NCBI RefSeq assembly: GCF_000172155.1
Contig: NZ_ABIZ01000001.1
Span: forward strand, 558,001-622,000
Direction of reading: 5' to 3'
DNA: 64,000 nucleotides
Source of the DNA: Verrucomicrobium spinosum DSM 4136 = JCM 18804
GTDB lineage: Bacteria > Verrucomicrobiota > Verrucomicrobiia > Verrucomicrobiales > Verrucomicrobiaceae
The notes below the pieces were generated by a model. The model did not search any database. It saw nothing but the letters and a program-made list of their open reading frames with translations, and was not told where the DNA came from. The translations under genes were made by a program, and so were the position numbers. Shown here in pieces: positions 27,513 to 36,593 of this stretch (position 1 is its first letter; each line of letters begins with the position of its first letter).

Positions 27513-28685
27513 ATGGCGAATGCAATCCCTCGGGTCCCGGAACTGCTTCTTGAACGGCTGGCCAGTGCCCCGGGAAAGGTTGCCCCCTGGGCGGAGGTGA
27601 TGCAACTCGCTCTGTATGAGCCACTCGTGGGATACTATCGCCAGGGGGTGCGCCGGATCGGGCGGGGCGGCGATTTCTACACCAGTGTCAGCGTGGGCCC
27701 GCTCTACGGTGAATTGCTCGCGGAACATGCCACTGGCGTGTGGACAGCCGCGGGGTGTCCGGAGCGGTTCGCCGTCCTTGAGCAGGGGGCGCATGATGGC
27801 ACACTGGCCCGGGACTTGGTGGAAGCCGTGCACCGTCATCACCCGGAACTGGCGGTCAGTCTCAGGTACGTCATCATTGAGCCCGATGAGACCCTTCGGG
27901 AGGCTCAGCAGGCCCGTTTGGGGCCGGAGTTTGCGGCTCATCTGAGCCACGCCGCGACTTGGGCGGAAGTCCCGGAAGTTCAGGGACTCCTGATCTGCAA
28001 TGAGTTGCTGGATGCCTTTGCCGTTCATCGGATCGAGTTCACCTCCGAGGGGTGGAAGGAGCTGCATGTGACCACCCGTGGGGATGGGGCGTTCGAGTTT
28101 GTGCAGGGGCCGCCCTCTACACCGGGCCTGCAGGTCGAGCTGGAGCGCCTTGGCAACGATTTCCCCATTGGCTTTGTCACTGAGCTGAATGTGGCCATGC
28201 TGGGCTGGTTGGCAGAAGTCTCGCAGAGCGCCTTCACTGGCGAGATCCTGCTGGCTGACTACGGGCATGCTGCCAGGGAGTACTACATTCCAGAACGCAA
28301 TGGCGGGACCCTCCGGCGCTACTGTCAACACCGGACAGATGACCGGGTGCTGGAGAATCTCGGCGAGGCCGACCTTACGGCCCATGTGAACTTCACCCGT
28401 CTCGCAGAGCAGGCCGTTGCGCTGGGAATGACGGTGATGGAATTCATTGAGCAGGGCCGCTTTCTCACGCACGTTGCGGCGCACTTGCTCCGTCGGCCTG
28501 GGTTTTCACCGGATCCCGCCTGGCTGCGCCAGTTTCAAACGCTCACCCATCCCGGGCACCTCGGTCACGCCTTCCACATCCTTGCGCTTCAGAAAGGCGG
28601 CTGGGAAAGCAAGGCAGAGCCTGACGCGGGCCGCCGGGCGGCTGCGTTGCGCAGACTTGGCATGGAGTCCGCTCCCATCCACTAG
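27513..28685 (+). CDS. MidA/NDUFAF7-family SAM-dependent methyltransferase
   Basis: 390 residues from the ATG at 27513; an earlier in-frame start is less likely because it overlaps the promoter. Features of PF02636: PWAEVMQLALYEPLVGYYRQG and GRGGDFYTSVSVGPLYGELLAE at the start, the SAM-binding VLEQGAHDGTLARDLVEA, the acidic-end VIIEPDETLREAQQARL, and LLICNELLDAFAVHRIEF. The mitochondrial homologue methylates an arginine of NDUFS2 in complex I assembly; the bacterial substrate is not established. It lies 10 bases before psd, so the two are co-transcribed. Confidence 0.88.
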   Translation: MANAIPRVPELLLERLASAPGKVAPWAEVMQLALYEPLVGYYRQGVRRIGRGGDFYTSVSVGPLYGELLAEHATGVWTAAGCPERFAVLEQGAHDGTLARDLVEAVHRHHPELAVSLRYVIIEPDETLREAQQARLGPEFAAHLSHAATWAEVPEVQGLLICNELLDAFAVHRIEFTSEGWKELHVTTRGDGAFEFVQGPPSTPGLQVELERLGNDFPIGFVTELNVAMLGWLAEVSQSAFTGEILLADYGHAAREYYIPERNGGTLRRYCQHRTDDRVLENLGEADLTAHVNFTRLAEQAVALGMTVMEFIEQGRFLTHVAAHLLRRPGFSPDPAWLRQFQTLTHPGHLGHAFHILALQKGGWESKAEPDAGRRAAALRRLGMESAPIH

Positions 28686-28695
28686 AACCCATTGC

Positions 28696-29601
28696 ATGTC
28701 AGAGCCAGTCACTTACTACAACCGCTATACCCGTCAGACAGAGACCGAGACCATCTATGGTGAAGGATTCTTGCGCTGGGCTTACGAAAAGCCCCTGGGG
28801 CGGGTCGCCGTGTGGGTGCTGGTGAAGCGATCCCTTTTCTCCAAGTGGTATGGCCGCCGCATGAGCCAGTGGAAGAGCCGGCAGCGGGTGCAGCCCTTCG
28901 TCGAGAAGTATCACATCTCCGTGGAGGAGATGGCGGGCGATCCGCAGCGGTTTCCCAGTTTCAACGCCTTCTTCGCCCGGCGCCTCAAGCCAGAGGCCCG
29001 GCCCATCACACCCGAGCCAGAAGACGTGGCCTTTCCCGCGGATGGCCGGCACTTTGCCATCCCGGACATCGGCACCAACGACGGCATCTTCGTCAAAGGC
29101 GTGTCGTTCAACCTTACGGCCCTGCTGGGCGATGCCGCCCTGGCGGAGAAGTACCTGCGAGGATCCCTGCTGATCTCCCGACTGTGCCCGGTGGACTACC
29201 ACCGCTTCCATTTTCCGGTGGGTGGGCTCCCCGGCAGGGCCCGGCTCATCAATGGCCCCCTCTATTCGGTGAGCCCCATCGCCCTGAGGCAGCGACCCAC
29301 GCTCTTGTGGGAGAACAAGCGATACATTACGGTGGTGAAGACTAGGGCGTTCGGCGAGGTGCTGTGTCTTGAGATCGGTGCGACCTGTGTGGGCTCCACC
29401 CACCAGACCTACCGTCTCGGCTCAGAGGTGGCCAAGGGAGAAGAGAAGGGGTATTTCACCTTCGGCGGCTCCTGCGTCATCACGATCTTTGAACCTGGCC
29501 GGATCAAGTTTTCCCCTGACCTGCTTGAGCAGAGCAGCAAGGGCATCGAGATGTATGCCCGGATGGGGGACGTCATGGCCACAAAGACCATGACGCCCTG
29601 A
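28696..29601 (+). CDS. psd: Phosphatidylserine decarboxylase
   Basis: 301 residues from ATG 28696. It makes phosphatidylethanolamine from phosphatidylserine at the membrane. It is a pyruvoyl enzyme that cleaves itself at a conserved Gly-Ser-Thr: here VGST (usually LGST) in EIGATCVGSTHQ, near residue 235. FPSFNAFFARRLKPEARPI and LCPVDYHRFHFPVGG are the other conserved blocks. It belongs to the soluble, longer-N-terminus group without a signal anchor. It follows midA by 10 bases; no pssA is next to it. Confidence 0.95.
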   Translation: MSEPVTYYNRYTRQTETETIYGEGFLRWAYEKPLGRVAVWVLVKRSLFSKWYGRRMSQWKSRQRVQPFVEKYHISVEEMAGDPQRFPSFNAFFARRLKPEARPITPEPEDVAFPADGRHFAIPDIGTNDGIFVKGVSFNLTALLGDAALAEKYLRGSLLISRLCPVDYHRFHFPVGGLPGRARLINGPLYSVSPIALRQRPTLLWENKRYITVVKTRAFGEVLCLEIGATCVGSTHQTYRLGSEVAKGEEKGYFTFGGSCVITIFEPGRIKFSPDLLEQSSKGIEMYARMGDVMATKTMTP

Positions 29602-29624
29602 GTTCGCTGAAATCGCCAAGTCGC

Positions 29625-30395
29625 CTACGGGATATAGCGGGAGCCGGTGTCAGTCTCCTCCTGTGGTGAGTGCACTGAGCCCGGCGCGATGAGCGAGCGC
29701 AGCTCCGCGACCTCGGCGCGGAGGGCTGCCACTTCCTGCTCCATGCGCCCGCGCCAGTCCGCGTCGTACACAGCTGCTGGCGAGGCTGTCGCCGCCGCTA
29801 CGGCGAGGCTTGGCGCGCTGAAAACACCGGGTTCCACCAAGCCGGACAGCAGATGGGCAAAGGTCACCGTCTTGCGCCCGCCGCCGGGGGCAAATTGCAC
29901 TGCCAGGGGGTGGCTAGGGTAGTCGATGAGTTTGTGCAGCTCATGTTCCACAGCAGGAATGTCAGCAAAGGCGTGGAGCCGCTCCGTCCGCTGACGCAGC
30001 TCGCCAGAAGTCTGCACCCCGCGCAGCATCAGGACCGCCAGGAGGGCGATGCCGGGTTTGGTCAAGAAGCCAAACTTGGTGCCCAGCGTGTGTTTGTACT
30101 TCTGCACCCGAGCGCCCACCAGGGTGAGCTGCAGGACATAGCCGCGGCGTTTCAGGCCGTCCAGCGCCTCCAGCACGGTGTCCTCATCGTAGCGCACCAC
30201 CGGCTCGCGATTGGTGGTCTGGTTGCAGGCGTTGACCAGGGCATTCAGGGTCAGAGGATAGGCCTCGGGGGTGGTGCCCTCCTTCTCAATCAAGCAGCCC
30301 AGCACCCGGACCTGCTCTGCGGTGAGGGGGATGAGCGTCGGGGCTTCGACTTGGGATTCAGCTTCAGAGGCGGTGGGGTCGGTGTCCATGTCCAT
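29625..30395 (-). CDS. yceH: YceH family protein (DUF480)
   Basis: 256 residues. Two winged-helix-like units make up the DUF480 fold: PLTAEQVRVLGCLIEKEGTTPEAYPLTLNALVNACNQ...REPVV at the start (in part) and GIALLAVLMLRGVQTSGELRQRTERLHAF for the second. The C-terminus ends in a heptad-like stretch, MEQEVAALRAEVAELRSLI, which probably forms a coiled coil. The function is not known. It lies 14 bases after the LysR gene stop on the same strand, so it may be co-transcribed with the regulator. Confidence 0.9.
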   Translation of the reverse strand: MDMDTDPTASEAESQVEAPTLIPLTAEQVRVLGCLIEKEGTTPEAYPLTLNALVNACNQTTNREPVVRYDEDTVLEALDGLKRRGYVLQLTLVGARVQKYKHTLGTKFGFLTKPGIALLAVLMLRGVQTSGELRQRTERLHAFADIPAVEHELHKLIDYPSHPLAVQFAPGGGRKTVTFAHLLSGLVEPGVFSAPSLAVAAATASPAAVYDADWRGRMEQEVAALRAEVAELRSLIAPGSVHSPQEETDTGSRYIP

Positions 30396-30409
30396 GGTGA
30401 GTTGCGAGT

Positions 30410-31339
30410 CTAGCTAAAGAGCACTCCTTCGATCAAGTCCTGGATGTGTTTTGGCAACGTATGGGTGCGACGGGTGACCATGACGATCTGCCGCTCAAAC
30501 CGCCGGGGTAGCGGCACCCGCTGGAGAGCCTTCTTTCTGGGATACGCCGCCAGGGCGCGACGCGGCACCCAACTTGCCCCCAACCCCATCGCGACGAGCT
30601 GAATGAGGATCTCGAAGTTGTCCAGCTCCATGGCCGGAGTGTGGGGGTAGTGCTGCTCCTTGAGCCAGCCTGCCAGCTTCTGTCCAGTATGGCTCTGCTG
30701 GCTGAGGTGCATCCAGGTCTGGCGATCGAGCCACGCCTGGAGCGTCGCTGCGGGCCAGGGAGGAGGGCCCGGCGGAAGGGTAGCCTGGGCCCCGACGATG
30801 AGCTCAAACTCATCGGCGAAGCTATGCTGCACCTGAAGCGCGGCATTGATTTTCTCCGGAGCCGTCAGGATCGCGATGTCCAGGCGGTGATCCAGCAAAG
30901 CCGTGAGCAGCCCCGATCCGGCCTCGTGTGAGACTTGCATGCGCACTTCCGGCGAGTTGCGGTGAAATGGCAGCAGGATGCCCGGCAGAGAGGCCAGCCC
31001 GACGGAGCGGGAGAAACCGACCCGGACTGTTTTGGCGGCATCCACATGTTCTTCCCGAAACCTTCGCAACCCGGTTTCCAGGGCTCCATTGAGCTGGCGG
31101 GCTTCTGCCAGCAGGGCGTATCCAGCCTCCGTCAGCGTGACCCTGCGGGTGGTGCGCTCCAGCAACGTCACGCCCAAGCGGTGCTCCATGCCCTGAATCT
31201 GGCGCGTCACTGCGCTCTGGGAAATGCCCGCGAGCTCCGCCGCGCGGGTGAAGCCCCCTTGTGTCGCCACCAATTCGAACAGGTGCATGGAGTAGAGGTC
31301 CACGGGCCGGGTGGAAAGGTATTCATGCCTCATACGCAT
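30410..31339 (-). CDS. LysR-family transcriptional regulator
   Basis: 309 residues; the ATG two codons in (31333) is an alternative start. The N-terminal winged helix-turn-helix (about 17-75) reads LFELVATQGGFTRAAELAGISQSAVTRQIQGMEHRLGVTLLERT (in part), typical of LysR. The C-terminal part (about 95-300) is a periplasmic-binding-protein-like effector domain. Such regulators usually act on themselves and on a divergent gene; here the divergent neighbour is the small ferredoxin at 31446, with a gap of about 106 bases. The effector cannot be inferred. Confidence 0.92.
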   Translation of the reverse strand: MRMRHEYLSTRPVDLYSMHLFELVATQGGFTRAAELAGISQSAVTRQIQGMEHRLGVTLLERTTRRVTLTEAGYALLAEARQLNGALETGLRRFREEHVDAAKTVRVGFSRSVGLASLPGILLPFHRNSPEVRMQVSHEAGSGLLTALLDHRLDIAILTAPEKINAALQVQHSFADEFELIVGAQATLPPGPPPWPAATLQAWLDRQTWMHLSQQSHTGQKLAGWLKEQHYPHTPAMELDNFEILIQLVAMGLGASWVPRRALAAYPRKKALQRVPLPRRFERQIVMVTRRTHTLPKHIQDLIEGVLFS

Positions 31340-31445
31340 GAATGTATGACATTAATGAATTTCTAGCAACGGGAAGCGCGTGGGAGACTTCAGAAGGCAA
31401 ACTTCAAAATTCAAACCTCAAACTTCATTTCAACTCCCGCGAGTC

Positions 31446-31682
31446 ATGCCCAACCCTCATTCCAAAGCTCCTGCCAACCACCAAGGCCCTTACTACGTGG
31501 ACACCGACTGTATCGACTGCCACGGCTGCCGGGAGATCGCACCCCGGCACTTCGGCCTCGATGAGGACACGGGCCTGTCCTATGTGATGCGGCAGCCAGA
31601 GACCGCGGAGGAAAAGGAAATCGTGAACGAGGCCATGAACCACTGCCCGACGGAGTCCATTGGGATCGATGGGGAGGAGTAG
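31446..31682 (+). CDS. Single-cluster ferredoxin
   Basis: 78 residues from ATG 31446, with a Cys-x2-Cys-x2-Cys...Cys-Pro pattern (DCIDCHGCREIAP, then NHCPTESI near the C-terminus), which binds one [4Fe-4S] cluster. An Asp/Glu-rich middle segment suits it as an electron carrier in the cytosol. An ATG 22 codons upstream exists but adds residues not seen in the family. It is divergent from the LysR gene and followed by a REP block. A weak hairpin (CCAGAC/GTCTGG) follows it without a T-tract. Confidence 0.9.
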   Translation: MPNPHSKAPANHQGPYYVDTDCIDCHGCREIAPRHFGLDEDTGLSYVMRQPETAEEKEIVNEAMNHCPTESIGIDGEE

Positions 31683-31738
31683 GGAGAGAGACGCCAGACT
31701 GCCAGACTTGAGGTCTGGGGTGGGGCATGTGCGACAGC

Positions 31739-31791
31739 GTAGCGCAGATTGTCAATCTGCTGTGCCGCCGATTGGCAATCGGCATCAGTCG
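31739..31791 (+). repeat. REP block, left copy
   Basis: 53 bases containing two short palindromes, one based on GCAGATTG/CAATCTGC (imperfect in this copy) and one on CCGATTGGCAATCGG. The reverse complement at 32574-32626 differs at only 2 positions. The last codons and stop of the RAYT gene lie inside it. Confidence 0.85.
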
Positions 31792-32507
31792 ATTGTCTCC
31801 TGATCACCTTTCCCGGCATTCCGGCAGGCACTTCCCCAAGGCCATTCATCAGCGGACTCGCATAGCCTCCCCTTTACAGGATTCTGCCGGACGTATTCTT
31901 TGATCCGGGCCATTTCTTCGTCACTGCGAATCCAATGATCGTATGACTCCGGTTGCCAGAAACTCTCTCCGGTTTTTCCAATAAGTTTGTTCGCCTCACG
32001 GGCGATCAACCGCTTTCGACTGTGTAAAATGGAACTGAGCGAATGGTTGGCCAGAGGGAGCAGCACGAGATGAATGTGGTTGGGCATGATCACCCACTCA
32101 TCCAGCTCATACCGAATTCCGTTGAAGTGTTTCAGGGCTTCAACCGCCATCTGAGCGACCTCAGGCCTTTGCAGCCAGCAGGCACCGGCCCCCTGATCCA
32201 AGTAACGCTCAATCATCCGCTGCCTGGCCTTCTTTCGTTCTGAGGCAGTAAGCCCCCGGCTTTCGCCACCGACTTCATGCCTGCTATTTTCGAGCTCGAA
32301 CTCCAACTTGGCCAACACGGATGTCGGCAAAGAATCCGCCAGTCGAAATGTCACAAAGTACCAAGCACCTTCCCGCTTCACATGGGGGAGGTATCCTCGC
32401 GTATGTATGCCAGAAAGCAGAGGCGGCAGCTGCTCGGGGGCCTTTCCTTGAATCCGCATCTGGAAGCGAATGCGGTCAAGTTGCTTGGATTCATCTGGGT
32501 GATCCAT
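31785..32507 (-). CDS. REP-associated tyrosine transposase (RAYT, IS200-like Y1)
   Basis: 240 residues. The HUH motif is at PNHIHLVLL (H144, H146) and the catalytic Tyr in PESYDHWIR (Y189), with the RRLIAREANKLIG-like region between them. N-terminal YLPHVKREGAWYFVTFRLADSLP is typical of RAYTs. These proteins nick single-stranded DNA at REP hairpins and are single-copy, vertically kept relatives of IS200 transposases. The gene is framed by two nearly identical inverted REP blocks 53 bases long, and its stop codon lies within the left one. The frame is intact. Confidence 0.93.
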   Translation of the reverse strand: MDHPDESKQLDRIRFQMRIQGKAPEQLPPLLSGIHTRGYLPHVKREGAWYFVTFRLADSLPTSVLAKLEFELENSRHEVGGESRGLTASERKKARQRMIERYLDQGAGACWLQRPEVAQMAVEALKHFNGIRYELDEWVIMPNHIHLVLLPLANHSLSSILHSRKRLIAREANKLIGKTGESFWQPESYDHWIRSDEEMARIKEYVRQNPVKGRLCESADEWPWGSACRNAGKGDQETID

Positions 32508-32573
32508 GGCAAAAAGTAGTGAGGCCTGGGACGGTTTCGAGCGTTATTTCGCCGAAACATCTCACAGGCCTCG

Positions 32574-32626
32574 CGACTGATGCCGATTGCCAATCTGCGG
32601 CACAGCAGATTGCCAATCTGCGCTAC
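32574..32626 (-). repeat. REP block, right copy (inverted)
   Basis: Reverse-complement partner of 31739-31791, with the same two palindromes, 66 bases upstream of the RAYT start codon. It separates the transposase from the M3 peptidase gene. Confidence 0.85.
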
Positions 32627-32649
32627 CAGATGATTTCCCGTGAAGCGGC

Positions 32650-34755
32650 TCAAGCAAGCCCCGCGCGCACGAGCAGCGCATCCGGATCGGGATCGCGGCC
32701 CATGAAGTCGCGGAAGAGCTTCGCGGGATCTTCGCTGTTGCCTTTGCTGAGGATGCAGTCACGCAGGGAGCGACCGACCACGGGGTTGAGCACGCCTTCG
32801 TGCTGGAAGCGGGTGAAGGCATCCGCATCGAGCACCTCGGCCCACTTGTAGCTGTAGTAGCTGGCGGCGTAGCCGACGGGGCTGCTGAAGAGGTGGCCAA
32901 AGCGGCGGGCCATCGTGGGCGGGCGCGTCTCGGTGGGGAAGGTGTAGTCGTTGACGATGCGGCGGGTGAGCGCGTCGAGATCGGCGGCCTGCTCCGTGGC
33001 GTAGTGCATGTGGAGTTCGAGGTCCAACTTGCCAAAGGAGAGCTGGCGCATCATCGCCACGGCACTCATGTAGTTGCGCGCGGCGAACATCTTCTTGAAG
33101 AGAACGTCCGGGATCCGCTCGCCGGTCTCGTGGTGTTTGGCAAAGAAGTCGAGGCTCTCCCGCTCCCAGCAGAAGTTTTCCATGAGCTGGGACGGCAGTT
33201 CCACGAAGTCCCAGGCCACGTTCACGCCGTTCATGCTCGGGATTTCCACGGTACCCAGGAGCTGGTGCAGCAGGTGGCCAAACTCATGGAACACGGTGCA
33301 CACCTCATCATGCGTGAGGAGGCCGGGCTTGCCTTCTACCAGCGGGGACATGTTGCCGCACATCAGACCCAGGTGGGGTCGGCGCTCGCGACCGCTGTCA
33401 CCGGGCCAGCCGCCTTTGAGATAGTTCATCCAGGCGCCGCCACGTTTGGAATCGCGCGGGTGCCAGTCGGCGTAGAAGCTGCCGGTGTGCACGCCTTCCT
33501 TGTTGCGCACTTCGTAGAGCTTCACCTCAGGATGCCAGACTTCCACCGGCGAGCCAGCGTCAGCGTCGGCCGGAGTCTGGCCCACGGGGTGAAACACCGA
33601 GGGGCGCTCTGTGATGGTGATTTCAAACAACCGCTCGGCCAGCTTGAACATGCCGTCCAGCACGCCCACGACGGGGAAGTACGGGCGGAGCTCCTCGGAA
33701 TCGAATTCATAACGCTCCTGGCGGCGTTTCTCGCTCCAGAAGGCGATTTCCCAGGGTTCGAGGAGTTTGACATCCGAGCCGGTCTGGTCCGCCTTGTATT
33801 CCTGAAGGTCCACGACCTCCCGGTCAAAGGTCTGCTTCACACGGGCGTGCAGGCGCTCCGTGAACTGCAGGGCGGTGGCGCCGGTCTTGGCCATGCGGCG
33901 CTCCAGGATGTAGTCTGCAAAATTGGCCTTGCCCAGCAGTTGGGCCTTTTCATGGCGCAGGCGCAGGATCGTCCAGATGAGATCCGTGTTGTCGTATTGG
34001 CCGCCGTTGCCGATGGAGCAGCTGCCGGTCCAGACCTGCTTGCGGATGGCGTCGTCTTCCAGGTGTTCCATCACGGGGATGATGGACGGAGCCTTGAGCG
34101 TGAGACGGTACTTGGGGGATTCCTCGCTGCCGAGTCCTTTGGCCAGGGCATCAGCTTTGGCAGCGGCCAGGGCGGTTTCGGGCAGCCCCTTGAGCTTCTC
34201 AGCATCGTCGAACACCAGCTCCCAGGCGTTCGTGGAGTCGAGCACGTTCTCTGAATACTTCTGGGTGGCCTGGGAGAGCTCAGACTCCAGTTCCTCAAGG
34301 CGCTTTTTCTTCTCGGCAGGCAGTTCCGCACCATGCTGGCGGAAGTAGGCGAGCGTCTCATCCAGCGTACGGCGACGCAGGCCGGTCAGGCCACGGGCTT
34401 CATCTGTGTTGCTGTAGGTGAGGATGAGGTCCCAAAGCTCGCTGTTGAGCGGGATCTTGGCAAAGAACGCGCTGACCTTCGGCAGCATGCCGTTGTGAGC
34501 CTCCCGCAGGGCGGGGGAGTCACAGACGGACACCAGGTGGGTCACCAGACCCCAGGACTCATTCAGCCCACGAAGGGCCTCTTCGTAACCCAGCATCACG
34601 CTTTCGAAGGTGAGGCCACCGCGCTGCTGCCCGATCACGGCACTGAGCCGGGTCTCCGCTTCCTCGAGCGCCTTGGTGATGTCAGGCTCAACCGCCTCCG
34701 GGGAGAGGGTGGACCAGCGGACATAAAACGAGTCGTCGAGGAAGGGATGGGACAT
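32650..34755 (-). CDS. prlC: M3-family oligopeptidase (oligopeptidase A type)
   Basis: 701 residues. Zinc motif HEFGHLLHQLLG (HExxH; the third ligand Glu lies about 25 residues on, within the WDFVELPSQLMENF segment) and the SFYADWHPRDSKRGGAWMNYL block are those of M3A peptidases. PrlC degrades short peptides, including cleaved signal peptides, in the cytosol. Length and collinearity over the whole protein fit OpdA/PrlC rather than PepF. The gene starts 68 bases before the serA stop and is on the same strand, so it may be co-transcribed. Confidence 0.93.
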   Translation of the reverse strand: MSHPFLDDSFYVRWSTLSPEAVEPDITKALEEAETRLSAVIGQQRGGLTFESVMLGYEEALRGLNESWGLVTHLVSVCDSPALREAHNGMLPKVSAFFAKIPLNSELWDLILTYSNTDEARGLTGLRRRTLDETLAYFRQHGAELPAEKKKRLEELESELSQATQKYSENVLDSTNAWELVFDDAEKLKGLPETALAAAKADALAKGLGSEESPKYRLTLKAPSIIPVMEHLEDDAIRKQVWTGSCSIGNGGQYDNTDLIWTILRLRHEKAQLLGKANFADYILERRMAKTGATALQFTERLHARVKQTFDREVVDLQEYKADQTGSDVKLLEPWEIAFWSEKRRQERYEFDSEELRPYFPVVGVLDGMFKLAERLFEITITERPSVFHPVGQTPADADAGSPVEVWHPEVKLYEVRNKEGVHTGSFYADWHPRDSKRGGAWMNYLKGGWPGDSGRERRPHLGLMCGNMSPLVEGKPGLLTHDEVCTVFHEFGHLLHQLLGTVEIPSMNGVNVAWDFVELPSQLMENFCWERESLDFFAKHHETGERIPDVLFKKMFAARNYMSAVAMMRQLSFGKLDLELHMHYATEQAADLDALTRRIVNDYTFPTETRPPTMARRFGHLFSSPVGYAASYYSYKWAEVLDADAFTRFQHEGVLNPVVGRSLRDCILSKGNSEDPAKLFRDFMGRDPDPDALLVRAGLA

Positions 34756-34823
34756 GGTGAGGGGTGCCGGCTGAACCGGCAGGGCAGGAGAGGACGGAAA
34801 AACGGAGCAGGGACTGTGCAGGA

Positions 34824-36428
34824 TTACGAATCCAGCACCATGCAGTACACTCTTTTCACGCCGGGGATGGTTTCCAGATCCTTGATCACGACGTCAGCCG
34901 GGGCGGTGTCGAGGGTGAGCAGCGTCATTGCCGTGCCGCCCTCTTCGTTGCGGCTCAGGGACATGTTGGCGATGTTCACCTGGTGCTGGCCGAGGATCGT
35001 GCCGTAGGCACCGATCATGCCGGGGCGGTCGTCATTTTCCAGCAGCAGGAGCGTGCCTTCCGGCTTGGCTTCCACGCGGCGGCCGTTGATCTTCACGATG
35101 CGGGGATCGCCACCGAAGAAGGTGCCGGCGATGACGGCAGTCTGGTCGCCCGAGCCCACCTGCACCTCAATGAGGTCTGTGAACTCCGTCGGTCCGGGCA
35201 CGCGGCTTTCCGTGAAGCGCAGGCCGAGGTTTTCGGCCGTGCCGATTGCGTTGATGAGGTTGACCTGATCGGCACCGATGGGCTTCTCAAGGTAGCCTTT
35301 CAGCACGCCGCGCGAGACGAGCGTCGTGTCCATCTCACCCAGCTTGCCACTGTAGTTCACACGCAGTTTCTCGGCGCGGGCAGGAGCGATCTGGGAAATG
35401 AGGCGGCCCAGGATCTCACCGAAACGAAGGGCCGGCCCGATGGCGGCGAGCGTCCTGGGATCCACGTTGGGCATGTTCACCGCGTTCACCACGGTGCCTT
35501 CCAGAAGGTTGGCCTTCACCTGCTCGGCGATTTCAATCCCCACCGACTCCTGGGCTTCATCCGTGGAGGCGCCGAGGTGCGGGGTGAAGACCACGTTCGG
35601 GGCCTTCAGCAGGGGGTAGTCTGCGGGCGGGGGCTCCACTTCGTACACGTCCAGAGCTGCACCGGCCACGTGACCTTCTTCCAGGAGCTTGGCCAGGGCG
35701 TTGTCATCCACCAGACCACCGCGGGCGCAGTTGATGATTCGGACACCCTTCTTGATCTTGCGCATGCGCTCTTCATTGAGCATGTGCTTGGTCTCGGGCG
35801 TGAGTGGCATGTGCATTGTAATGAAGTCCGCGTCTTTCACGGCGTCATCCAGATTGTCGGCCAGCTCCACCTTGAGCATCTCGGCGCGGTTGGCGCTGAG
35901 GTAGGGGTCATAGGCCACCACGCGCATGCCGAAAGCCTGGGCGCGCTTGGCGAACTCTGCACCGATGCGGCCCATGCCAAGCACGGCGAGGGTCTTCTTG
36001 TTGAGCTCGGTCCCCTGGAAGGTCTTGCGGTCAAACTTGCCGCTCGCCACGTTGGCGTGGGCCTGGGGGATCTTGCGGGCCAGGGAGGTCATGAGGGCAA
36101 AGGCATGCTCCGCGGTCGAAATGGTGTTGCCGCCAGGGGTGTTCATCACCACCACGCCGCGCTTCGAAGCGGCCGGGACGTCGATGTTGTCCACGCCCAC
36201 GCCCGCGCGACCGATGACTTTCAGGTTCGGGGCGGCTTCCATGACCTTGGCGGTCACCTTCACGCCGCTGCGCACCACGATCGCATTTGCATCCTTGGCT
36301 GCCTCGCAGAAGTCGGACTCTTTTTTCAGGCCAAGGTTCACGACGACTTCGAAGGACGGCTCCGCCTGGAGCAAATCAATGCCGGTCTGCGAAATGGGAT
36401 CAGCAACGAGGATGTGGAATTTGGCCAT
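34824..36428 (-). CDS. serA: D-3-phosphoglycerate dehydrogenase
   Basis: 534 residues from the ATG at 36428; the frame is open further up, but homology begins at MAKFHILVADPISQTGI. It oxidises 3-phosphoglycerate with NAD+ in the first step of serine synthesis. Rossmann loop GMGRIGAEFAKRA, and catalytic Arg (NCARGGLVDD), Glu (ALDVYEVEP) and His (FTPHLGAST) are present. An intervening substrate-binding domain and a C-terminal ACT domain (LLLLENDDRPGMIGAYGTILG) make it the long type I form, usually feedback-inhibited by serine. TTGAGT (36461-36466), 16 bases and TACGCT (36439-36444) on the minus strand make a candidate promoter ending 10 bases before the ATG. Confidence 0.96.
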   Translation of the reverse strand: MAKFHILVADPISQTGIDLLQAEPSFEVVVNLGLKKESDFCEAAKDANAIVVRSGVKVTAKVMEAAPNLKVIGRAGVGVDNIDVPAASKRGVVVMNTPGGNTISTAEHAFALMTSLARKIPQAHANVASGKFDRKTFQGTELNKKTLAVLGMGRIGAEFAKRAQAFGMRVVAYDPYLSANRAEMLKVELADNLDDAVKDADFITMHMPLTPETKHMLNEERMRKIKKGVRIINCARGGLVDDNALAKLLEEGHVAGAALDVYEVEPPPADYPLLKAPNVVFTPHLGASTDEAQESVGIEIAEQVKANLLEGTVVNAVNMPNVDPRTLAAIGPALRFGEILGRLISQIAPARAEKLRVNYSGKLGEMDTTLVSRGVLKGYLEKPIGADQVNLINAIGTAENLGLRFTESRVPGPTEFTDLIEVQVGSGDQTAVIAGTFFGGDPRIVKINGRRVEAKPEGTLLLLENDDRPGMIGAYGTILGQHQVNIANMSLSRNEEGGTAMTLLTLDTAPADVVIKDLETIPGVKRVYCMVLDS

Positions 36429-36593
36429 AGGGACGCTCAGCGTAGCACGGACCGCAGGGCACTCAAGCGACGAGTGAATCTCCGGGATGAACCCAACGGG
36501 CTGTTCGGGTGAGCAGGCGGGAGGCGGGGTGGTGGTGCCGGAACGCAGATTCAAGCTTGTTCATCCTGCGGTTCTCTGGAATAATTCCGAGCC

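Noticed and set aside
31739-32626. CRISPR-like array from the repeated hairpins
   Set aside because: There are only two blocks, in opposite orientation and separated by a transposase gene. The pattern is that of REPs, not of spaced direct repeats.
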